11,830 nt of DNA. It comes from Tetmemena sp. SeJ-2015. Taxonomy: Eukaryota > Ciliophora > Spirotrichea > Sporadotrichida > Oxytrichidae. The notes beneath the pieces were generated by a model, which was not told the origin of the DNA, searched no databases, and was given only the letters and a program-made list of their open reading frames with translations. Below, in pieces: positions 1-8,100 of this stretch. Made by a program: the position numbers and the translations under genes. Each line of letters begins with the position of its first letter. The first letter of the stretch is position 1. The stretch lies in NCBI GenBank assembly GCA_027382625.1, contig JAJKFJ010013084.1, positions 1 to 11,830 of the forward strand, in the 5' to 3' direction.

Positions 1-2873
1 CAAACCAACCTAGATCAACATCATAGTCTATAATGACTAATGATTATTTCTTAGACTTGGACGCGACACATGAATCACCGAGGTGGAGGCAGAAGTCCTA
101 CAACTATGATAGGTCTTCAAAAAATGTGGATGATAACTTCCTCGCTTACTAGCCTTCAAATTAGAACTCAAAATACACTTATCTCTCTCTCTATTGAACT
201 TACTTTTTTCATCTGAAATTAGAAAACCTAGAAGAATAAGCAAGAGAAGGATAGGTCCAAGACGGCGAACGCTCATCACTTCTATCATTTCGAAAGCGAT
301 AAGACTGCTGAGTAGCATAATGAGCAAGTACACTTGAATTTCGACTTGCCTCAGCTGGACAAAAATAAGCTGCAATATCTTGAGGTGAACGAGGATGACG
401 AGGATCCAGAGAGTAAGATTTTTATATAGTGAGATCTCATTCTATATTCTTAGAAATCGTGATGTCCGAGAAGGAGATGCGAGATTGGATCAAAGCTTTC
501 ATGATAGAGATTGAGAGAATAGAAACCTTCTATCTCAAGCAGTGCGAGGAGTAAACTCAATCATAGTTTCATTCACATTTTCACATTTCCCAATCTGCTT
601 CTTGCAATTTACAAGCAGGAGTTTGAGACCCTAGATAAAAGGTACATGCAAAAGGTAGAAGGGATAAATGAAAGTAACAGCATGAGCGTAAAGGGGATTA
701 AACTGGAGTCTCCAAATTAAAGTTCATCTAAGAAGCGATTGCAAGGTGGCTCTATGACTATAAAGAACAACAAGAATCGAATGCTTGGCGATGAGGAAGT
801 TGAAGGCTAGTAGTAAGATGCTAAACTATCAGTATCAAGAGGGGTCAGTGAAAATCTCAGAGCCTCTCAGGTTTAAACAGCCTTGAACGTCACTTAAGAA
901 TTCAACAGTCCACTGCTCCCTTAAGCACTTATTTTTCTAATTCCCAAGACCTAGCAATCAGAAGGAAGCAAGAGGCTCTGTGTCAAGCAATCAAAGAGAT
1001 AATAAGGTCAACAGAGTTAAGACTGTGGATGCATAGAAGCTCAATAAGGTGAAAGATGAACTTGAGTATGCGACCAACTGGAGAAGAGCATTCATCAAGA
1101 TATTCCAGCACATCAAGTGGCTAAACGCATTTGCGAAGATCAACTATATCGCCTCACTGAAGTAAGTATTGAGTTAGAGAGTGAACACTTTTAGGATGAT
1201 AAGCAAGATGATGAAGACCTACTTTGCACTAGAGGATAACATAGTAGATAAGAAGCTTATAGAGTTCCTCAACAAGATGAAGTTTGCAAGGAGGAGAGAG
1301 TCAAATATCCTGAGCAAGGAAATCATGAGAAGCTATGCAACTCATTTCACAGAGGGCGATATGGAGAAGGCTTCAAACGTCCTAGAGTCAAGCCATCATG
1401 CAGTTCGCAAGAAGGACGCTGTCCTCATTGCTTTCTTCAGTGGCCTGCTTATAATGATCGGGTTCGTGACGCTAATCTTGTTCACGCTGCCTTTTTCGGA
1501 CACTGGGGATGATTTCAGGTCGGGCTCGTTCGACGAAATCTACTCCTCTTTCTACACTTTCAGATTTCTCTTCATGATACTCTTCACTCTAGTTAGCACA
1601 GGGGTGGTCATAAGTATCTTGAAGCTCTACAAGATAAACTACTTCTTCATCTTCGAACTCGATCCGCATTATAAAGTCACCTCCATGCAGCTGTTTAGAG
1701 TATAAATAAAGTGTCGAATACTTTTTACTTAATGATTATCTCTGATGCTACTAACAATCTTGGCCTTTTTCTTTATGGGATAGATCTTCATAGTGAAGAT
1801 GAATCACGTATTTGATACTGCTTGGGCCGTCTGCTCTCTGAGTGTGCTGATTCTCTTCATCTTGATTTGCTTCCAACCCTTCCATGTCTTCTAAACTCTG
1901 CATTTAATACTGGCTCTAAAAAATATTCTCTCCATAGTTTATCAAAGAGCGAGATTGGACTTGGCGATAGTTTTGCTGCACATCTTCATCTCACCTTTTG
2001 GAATAGTGAGATTCAAGCATTTCTTCCTGGCAGATATTCTCACCAGTTTTGTCAAGCCATTCTAAGACCTAGGCTACATGGGCTGCTCCAAAATATTATA
2101 TGGATGCTTATTAATCTGCTATTACACACGAGGGTACTGGGAGAATTCAGAGTTGCCACAGCAAGGTGCGATGTGTCCCAATCTCCAAACCTACAACTTA
2201 GTGATAGCCTTCCTCCCCTATTGGTTCAGACTTGCCTAGTGCATGCGAAGGTACCACGACACTAAGCTCAAAGCGCATCTGATCAACGGAGGAAAGTATT
2301 TCAGCTCCATCTTGATCCAGCTTACAAACTTAGCATTAAATTGAAATTGATACTATCATTTCTTAAACGTGTTTAAGACTATTCACAGTAGCGACGATGG
2401 AGCTTACTGGCTCTTCGTGGCCGTGAGTATCTACTCCACTCTCTACTCATACTCCTGGGACCTGTACATGGACTGGGGCCTGCTCAGGTCTAAAGAGCCG
2501 GGCAAGAAATACCTGCGTCCCAAACTTCTCTACCCCGCCTGGTTTTACTACTACGCAGTGGTCTCAAACTTCTGCCTGAGGTTTTTCTGGGTTGTAGGCC
2601 TTATTACTGACAAGTACGCAAAAAATGACACAAACTTCAAGAATGCGCAAGTCATGATCTTCATCGCAGAGAATAGTAGACAAAGTGTCTTTTTTTTATC
2701 ATTTTTTCCTCATCGCATCCGTGGTGGAGGGGTTCCGCCGCGCTCAGTGGAGCCTGATAAGAATAGAGAACGAGAATGTGAACAACTTCGAACGCTATAG
2801 AAACATACTGCAGATTCCTGCCTTTAAGGACGATGAGGAGTTCCAAGATCAGAACTCAGAGGAAAAGAAATGA
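1..2873 (+). CDS. Gene A: SPX-EXS phosphate exporter (XPR1/PHO1 family), 5' partial, IES-interrupted
   Basis: Family role: multi-pass membrane export of inorganic phosphate, gated by inositol pyrophosphates binding the SPX domain. Reading starts at base 3 with TAA/TAG as Gln. MDS/exon blocks: 3-157, 216-412, 454-546, 617-898, 939-1161, 1195-1700, 1737-2335, 2363-2660, 2710-2873, totalling 839 codons. The SPX start is outside the window; the SPX end is visible (KDELEYATNWRRAF, then KWLNAFAKINY). Hydrophobic segments follow (FFSGLLIMIGFVTLILFTL; FLFMILFTLVSTGVVISIL), then an EXS domain with FLADILTSFVKPFQDLGY, FRLAQCMRRYHDTK, HLINGGKYF, SYSWDLYMDWGLL and EGFRRAQWSLIRIENEN. The order matches XPR1/PHO1. 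Gene D is its paralogue. The C-terminus is uncertain: the TGA at 2871-2873 may be bypassed if a 7-bp segment is removed. Confidence 0.9.
158..215 (+). other. IES A1, pointer AAATTAGAA
   Basis: 58 bp. The 9-bp direct repeat AAATTAGAA lies at 158-166 and 216-224 in the same codon phase. Unremoved, the frame meets TGA at about 193. Removal joins ..PSNQ to KTQKNKQEK.. in the frame that carries on to the first intron. Confidence 0.88.
413..453 (+). other. Spliceosomal intron 1 of gene A
   Basis: 41 nt with consensus ends: GTAAGA at the donor and TTCTTAG at the acceptor. Splicing joins ..DPES to KIVMSEKEM and removes an in-frame TGA. Paralogue D has no intron at the matching point. Confidence 0.85.
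547..616 (+). other. IES A2, pointer AGGAGT
   Basis: 70 bp, with AGGAGT at 547-552 and 617-622 in the same phase. Removal gives FYLKQCEEFETLDKRY, which aligns with FFLDKYEEYLEEL of gene D. Gene D has its own IES (10539-10580) about two codons away with a different pointer. Confidence 0.9.
899..938 (+). other. IES A3, pointer AATTC
   Basis: 40 bp, with AATTC at 899-903 and 939-943. It corrects a one-base phase change between ..ALNVTQEF and PRPSNQKEARGSV. It lies in the low-complexity linker of the SPX region. A nearby CTTAAG repeat was tested and does not restore the frame. Confidence 0.78.
1162..1194 (+). other. Spliceosomal intron 2 of gene A
   Basis: 33 nt, GTAAGT..TTTTAG. Splicing gives YIASLKMISKMMKTYFALED, matching FIAIFKIYKKFMKNYFVLKD of gene D without the extra residues encoded by the unspliced read. 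Confidence 0.87.
1701..1736 (+). other. IES A4, pointer TAT
   Basis: 36 bp, AT-rich, with TAT at 1701-1703 and 1737-1739. It holds an in-frame TGA at its right edge. Removal gives MQLFRVSLMLLTILAF, which lines up in length with YQLYKLALLMLSIWAF of gene D. A 2-bp GA repeat would give a nearly identical product, so the exact edge is uncertain by a few bases. Confidence 0.78.
2336..2362 (+). other. IES A5, pointer TTAAA
   Basis: 27 bp, with TTAAA at 2336-2340 and 2363-2367. The unremoved frame stops at TGA right after the first copy. Removal joins QLTNLAL to NVFKTIHSSDDGAYW inside the EXS domain. Confidence 0.88.
2661..2709 (+). other. IES A6, pointer TCATCGCA
   Basis: 49 bp with a T-rich interior. 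The 8-bp repeat TCATCGCA is at 2661-2668 and 2710-2717. Removal joins QVMIFIA to SVVEGFRRAQWSLIR, restoring the last EXS motif. Confidence 0.93.
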
Positions 2874-3012
2874 GAGCGAAGGTAACCACCTCCCTGTGAG
2901 GTTCACAGCAAGATATGAAAATGGCTTTGAGTTGGAAGAGCTTCTACTGGATATTAACTTGTAATTAGAAGCTATCAAAGCTGAATTTAACGAGTTAAAA
3001 ATTAAATTTTGA
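2874..3012 (+). other. Open, coding-like extension after the gene A TGA (+1 frame)
   Basis: The +1 frame relative to the gene A end stays open through NESEGNHLPVRFTARYENGF and a Glu/Leu-rich stretch (ELEELLLDINLQLEAI) to TGA at 3010-3012. It looks like a hydrophilic, possibly coiled-coil tail. It joins gene A if the 7 bp at 2849-2855 (one unit of a TCAGA repeat) are removed. Otherwise it is decayed or 3' untranslated sequence. Confidence 0.5.
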
Positions 3013-3299
3013 TTTCAATTCATCTAATTTAAGTAATTCATAAGAGATTATTATTTGTAATTATTAGGTTTGATTAAGGAATTTTAATCAAAGGATTTAT
3101 TTATAATATCGTAATTAAATTTAATTAATTTTATTTAACGAGTCATAACGATAATCTAATTTAATCTCATCATATCAAATATTTTTCTAGCTTAAAAGCG
3201 ACCAAAAATAAGCCAACAATATAGCATTACGATTAGCAGCAGCTATGAAGATATAATAATTAATTCGCTTTTATTTGAAAAAGAATTCAATCTAACAAT
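3013..3299. other. AT-rich spacer between genes A and B
   Basis: This 287-bp stretch is very AT-rich, dominated by TTAA and AATT runs, with no coding frame. It should hold the gene A 3' end, the gene B 5' flank and possibly a chromosome-fragmentation point. I see no telomeric repeat, transposon end or RNA gene. Confidence 0.6.
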
Positions 3300-5018
3300 A
3301 TGTACTTTACCCCACAATAACTGTCAGGAGGACCCAAATTCAACCACAAAACCAGAATTGGCAACTGGCAAGAGGACTGGGAATCCAATGATACCAAGTA
3401 AGTTTCATTCATCAAGTGAACAAACAAACTCTGAACTTATATTATACTTCATATTTCCAAGCTTTGAAAGAGTCTGAAAGCGTTTTAGGTTGAAGGAATA
3501 CATGAAAAAGAAGGAGGGCAACCAGCTCGTGATAAATCAAACGCAGTAGAAATATGCCAAGTCACTCCAGAGAGTAAGATACCAGCTGTTATTGATTGTG
3601 ATAGGTTCCTCAAACTTTCACTACCGATGGTCTTTTGATAAAATATTGTTTAATACATTGCAATGCTTATTTCTAATGCATGTATCTTTTGAGATTTGGT
3701 GATTCAATCATGCTCCTGAACAAATTGACAAACAGCTACCTCGCATTCGACATGAGTGATAAGATTGCCTCTCATGAGGAGGCTTACTCTGTAACTACCA
3801 CCGATAAGGTGGGACCCTGTGCTCGCTCAGTGCTTATTCTGGCCAAGGCAGAGGAAGATGGAGCTCCTGATAACGTCATTAGATATGGCCAGAAGGTTAA
3901 GTTCGAATCCAACCCACACATCTATGCAAGAAAGCTCTATCTCCACAGCACCATGATTAGTCCTCAGTTCTTCGCTCGCTTCTCTAGAAATCAGGAAGTT
4001 TGCATGACTGCTAAGAATATTTACAACACCGTGTGGAAGATTTTACACGCTGACCCCAACAAGAGAAACACCTCCCTTGGAGAAGCAGTAGCTGCTAATG
4101 TTGAAGTCTTGATAGAGCACTGCTCCACTTCACAGCTCTTAGCTTCAGACAAGATCAACTATAGAAACGATTTCGGCATGGAATATGAAGTATGCGCCTA
4201 CTCCTATGCCACTAATAACAAGAGTCAAGCTTTGAACTTGGAAAGGGTGGGCAAGCTTACAGTGGAGCAGCCAACGAAGATCCAACTAGACCAAAACGTG
4301 TGGTATGTGTGCACTGCCTCTGATCCTAAATTCGCTGAGCCTATTGCTGAGGCTCCTAAGTACACAGCTGATACCCTACTAGCAGATATCAAGGCAAAGC
4401 TGCAAGCTAGAGGCACTCTCGGAATCAGAGGACTTGGCAGGATGTTCAGAATTCTAGACAACAATGGAAATCACAGTCTTTGAATGAATTTTTTAATAAT
4501 CGCACCCTGGACTTGAGAGAGTTGCAATATGGCTTAGGAGACTTCGGTATCTACATTGATGAGGACTAGGCAAATGTGATCCTCGCTCACTTTGACAGAG
4601 ACAGGAACGGAGCAGTGAACTACGACGAGTTTTTGAGAGCAATCAGAGGAGACTTGAACGACTATAGACTGAGCTTGATTAGAAAGGCCTACTAGAAGCT
4701 TGACGAAAATAGTGATCAATATGTATGTGTGTGTGAGTGAGTATTTGTATCATCTTTTTTTTTTCAAATGATGGCACTGTTAAGTTAGACGACATTGCAA
4801 AGCTCTACGATGTGAGCAAGCATCCAGATATCGTAGGTGGAAGAAAGAAGCCACAGGAGGTGTATCTTGAATTCATGAAACTCTGGGAGACTCAAGTCGC
4901 TGATGGCGTTGTGACATTCGAGGAGTTTTGCGACTACTTCAGAGACGTGTCTGCCTCAATAGACAGAGATGACTACTTCGCTCTCATGATGTAGAACGCC
5001 TGGAAGATCTAAGTGTGA
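3300..5018 (+). CDS. Gene B: CFAP161-like ciliary protein with C-terminal EF-hands, IES-interrupted
   Basis: Blocks: 3300-3397, 3489-3573, 3605-3630, 3685-4477, 4507-4712, 4769-5018, giving 485 aa. Residues 1 to about 310 resemble CFAP161, an axonemal doublet microtubule inner protein: N-terminal RIGNWQEDW, then TDGLLRFGDSIMLLN, VIRYGQKVKFES and ANVEVLIEHCSTSQLL followed by FGMEYEVCAYSY. The tail resembles calcyphosine: GIRGLGRMFRILD leads into EF loop 1 (about 328-339), loop 2 (DRDRNGAVNYDE, about 364-375), loop 3 (DENSDGTVKLDD, about 400-411) and a degenerate fourth hand with VTFEEFCDYF and SASIDRDDYFALMM. Vertebrate CFAP161 as I know it is near 300 aa without EF-hands, so this longer form is notable. 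The ATG at 3300 follows an AT-rich leader; the stop is TGA 5016-5018. Two IESs sit inside calcium-binding loops. Confidence 0.9.
3398..3488 (+). other. Spliceosomal intron 1 of gene B, with a candidate IES nested inside
   Basis: 91 nt, GTAAGT..TTTTAG; splicing joins ESNDTK to LKEYMKKK. It is two to three times longer than the other short introns here. Inside it, TCTGAA is repeated at 3430-3435 and 3473-3478. Removing 3430-3472 (43 bp, AT-rich) would leave a 48-nt intron. Confidence 0.8.
3574..3604 (+). other. Spliceosomal intron 2 of gene B
   Basis: 31 nt, GTAAGA..GATAG. Splicing joins YAKSLQR to VPQTFTTDGLL and puts the sequence in frame with the CFAP161 core. It is very short, but similar to the 33-nt intron of gene A. 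Confidence 0.75.
3631..3684 (+). other. IES B1, pointer TCTTTTGA
   Basis: 54 bp, strongly AT-rich, with TCTTTTGA at 3631-3638 and 3685-3692. The interruption can be read through without a stop, so its removal rests on the 8-bp repeat and on homology: TTDGLLRFGDSIMLLN matches CFAP161 only after removal. Confidence 0.9.
4478..4506 (+). other. IES B2, pointer CT, inside EF-hand loop 1
   Basis: 29 bp, AT-rich, with a minimal 2-bp repeat CT at 4478-4479 and 4507-4508. Unremoved, the frame ends at TGA 4481-4483. Removal restores a canonical EF loop, DNNGNHSLDLRE. No GT..AG pair in the area restores both the frame and the loop. Confidence 0.83.
4713..4768 (+). other. IES B3, pointer TGAT, inside EF-hand loop 3
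   Basis: 56 bp, with TGAT at 4713-4716 and 4769-4772. It contains a TG/GA simple repeat and a T tract. Removal gives the loop DENSDGTVKLDD. Confidence 0.92.
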
Positions 5019-5189
5019 GCTAAACTGACACTACTACTTGTGCTTGTTGATATTCATTTAAGAAATTTGTGACTCTTTCCATAATTTTGAAGTTAAATTT
5101 TGCTACAATTCCTATTAGATGATCAAATTAAAAATCAGGTGTGAACCATTAAAAATCCAAGCCACTGCTCTATTCTTGATTTTCTTGTT
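5019..5189. other. Convergent spacer between genes B and C
   Basis: 171 bp between the stop of gene B and the stop of gene C. AT-rich, without a coding frame, hairpin terminator or telomeric repeat that I can see. Both 3' ends and any fragmentation point must fit here unless B and C share one macronuclear chromosome. Confidence 0.5.
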
Positions 5190-8100
5190 TCAGTTAAGAT
5201 TGACATTCATGAGCCTATCAGTTTTGACCTCAACATCTTTCTAAACCTATTCTTCTCTCTTCTTGCGTATGATCTACTCCAGAATGCTCATTAATTTATC
5301 CTTGGTGTTCTCATCAACTAGTTGCGACTTTAGAATCCCTTAGAAATTAAGAATCGTCTCCCCTATGTCCTGATAAAGCTGCTTGTGGTTTTCAAAGCTA
5401 TAGTGCTTGATAATATCCCCAGGAGGTGGCTTCTCAGAGTTGATCTGATTCATCCAATAGTCGGAGACCTAGTTGATTGAGGGTACCTGCTCGAGCTTGT
5501 AGAACTTGAAGTGCTTTTGAAAATGCTTGTTCTCTGAGTCCTTCAAGTAGAGATCTATCAGCTCATACATTTAAGTAATAGAAATCTTAAGATACGTAAT
5601 AATATTTATGAAGTGATCTTTTCTTCCTTCTAGGCGAGATTCGACTGATTAAGAGCGACTTGAAGTATCTAATTGTTGACCACGTTGCCATTCGCGTCTT
5701 CTTTATCTCTCCTGCCTAGATTCTTCTCTCTGTTCTCGAAAGTTCTGAGAATTTAAGTCATCTTATCAAGCACCTGATCTCTTTTGGCTTGGCTCTTTTT
5801 ATCTGTACTCTAGTTTGTAATAGAGTAAATATTATATATTAACTTCTATAGAGTGTCTCATATTGAGCTGTCTCTTGATGAACATTAGCTATTTCTGAGA
5901 GGTTATCTTCTGGTGATTGTCTCTATTCACTTGATTCCCTCCCTCATCGTTTAAAATAACTTCCATTTTAAGATTAACAGTTTTGAAGCTGGTCTTTGAG
6001 TTTGAAGTTCTGAATCATCAAACTTAACTTCTCAGAGGGGGTGATCCCACTGGGCACTTTGAAGCTGCTCACCATCTTGCTCTTGTCTATCTACTCTGCT
6101 ATGAGGTAGTCTTAGTTTAGCTCGCTCTATATCTGGAGCACTTGGAAATTATGCTAGGAGGAGGTCGTTGAAGTAGCCAGCTCCTGATAGGCCCTCCCCT
6201 CAAGAGCTTCTTTCTTCTAAGAGAGAATTCTTCTGGCGCTCTGGTTCCCTAAATAGCAACTTGAGAAAAAGAAATTGATTAGTAATTCTTACTCCTGACT
6301 TTAATCCCAGTTTGCTGAGAACTGGAAGGTCTGATATTTTTCGCCTCTACCACAGTCTGGTTGTAGTCCTTTTGAGAGATGAACTTCATAGTTCTACTCT
6401 GTTGTTGATGCTGATTGTGAGTTTAAGTCAAGCCATAGGGATTAGGCTAGTGAGAGAGGAGATTCTTGAGGGATAGACTCTCCTACTCACCATGTGAGTA
6501 AGTCATAGCTTTCTGCTTCCCTTGCATGCTTTGGATCTCGTCTTCAGTACTTAGAAGTAAAAGTTTTATGCTTCATTTTCAAGATAAACTTGACTTGATG
6601 CTGTAAATATCGCCTGAGGGGAGTACGAAATGGTTTCTTGACTGCTGCAGGAGGTTCTTATAGAACTCTTGCTGCTGAGGAGTGGTGGCTTGGTTAGTCG
6701 CCAGAGTCTAGATGTAGCTTTAGAATCCGATGGGCTGAACAACAGTGGACTTTTTGAAGTTACAATAAAGTAGTGTAGAATAGATGTGATAAGTTCTTAT
6801 CAGACTGATTACCTGTGAAAGCTGAGTAAGGTCTGCTCTTCCCACTCGAGTTATTCACCACAGTCCTACTGAATTTAAGCTGCTGGTTAAAGTGATGCAT
6901 GCTCCCTTTAGCGTATTGAGGCTGAATAATAAACTATGATGGCGTGTGTGACTCATGCATACACATTTATGAATGACGATCCTCTTCACGTTCTTCTATT
7001 AGTTGTAGATCTCTCTTTATATATCCTCAGCGTTTTAATCAAGCAGATCTTAAATGAAAAATAATTTGAACACAATTTAACAATCTTGGTGCTACAGACT
7101 GATGGGCATCTTCTAAGTCCTTGTGTGGTTGCTTGAATTTGAGGCATAGTTGCCCAAGCCTACTTGCTGCATGCTGATCACTTGGGTGCCATCCACCCTC
7201 ATAGTGTCTTGGTTCTATCCTTTGCTCTATTTCCTATCAGCGGCAAAGCCAGACAACTTCCTCTGACCTCGGTCAGTTGACGCCTACCCTCCATCAAGAG
7301 ACTACCTCTGCCTGCCCAGTTCTACTTTAAGAGTGAACTTTCTCTAAATGCCCTTGCTTGCAGAAGAGTCATCTTAGGGGATTCTGGAGTTAGACAAATC
7401 CTGCTGCTAAGTGCGATCTCTAACTAGAGAAATGTTTGCAGAGTTAGATCAAAGGTTAAAGGAAGAATATTTATATAAAGATCTACTGGAGAAGATAATT
7501 ACTTTCTGCTTCTAAGAAGGATACTTGGAGTAGGGAGGTGTCCGAGTCAAATCCTCTTGCGACTATTAAGAGTGCGTTTAACCCCCTTGCTTCACAAGTT
7601 CACGATCTTAATTTCCGATTGTCTCGCCACCAGTTTCATTAGGTGGGATCTGAATTCTTTGCGGCTCTAGATAGACCAGCTCATTTTCATCTATTTGACT
7701 GTTGTTCTTAGTTTACACCACTGGCTCTCCTCCCTCCTTAGTTTCTAGTTCCTGATCTGCTGATTGTGGTGTCAGAGCTACACCAGGACTAACTATACCT
7801 ACTAACTCTATGCGAGAGCTCTGGCTTTGCTTGCTCAGAGCACTATTTGCTTAGTTCCTCACCTCTACATTTCAAAATTCAAGCATCACATTCATGTGAA
7901 AGTTAATTTGTGGAGATAGTCTGCCTCCTCTGGTAGGTGGTATTCTTGGTCTGGTCAATTTACTACACAGGAGGAGGATTATTATACTCGTTCTTGAAGG
8001 GAATCTGGAAGTTCTTAATTTGGAGTTGGGTTGAGGACTAAGGCCTCTCCAGGATTTGCTGCTTCATCACCAGAAAGGCGTTTGACTCATAGAGCTCCTG

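Noticed and set aside
37..375. Minus-strand 112-codon frame overlapping gene A
   Set aside because: It is a shadow of gene A, and it spans IES A1 without respecting it. No homology or coding bias.
893..925. CTTAAG direct repeat near IES A3
   Set aside because: Its 27-bp spacing does not correct the one-base phase change; AATTC does.
1822..2265. Plus-strand 147-codon frame starting MGRLLSECADS
   Set aside because: Off-frame shadow of the EXS domain. The gene A frame at the same bases encodes clear EXS motifs.
4472..4505. CAC direct repeat around IES B2
   Set aside because: Removal of 31 bp leaves the wrong frame and no EF-hand loop; the CT pointer gives both.
6895..6960. ATGCAT repeat at 6895-6900 and 6955-6960 in gene C, which could define a 60-bp IES
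   Set aside because: It is in phase and a multiple of three, but the segment has MDS-like GC content (about 43%), contains no stop and reads as ordinary Gln-rich coding. ATGCAT is a palindrome likely to recur by chance. Kept as coding.
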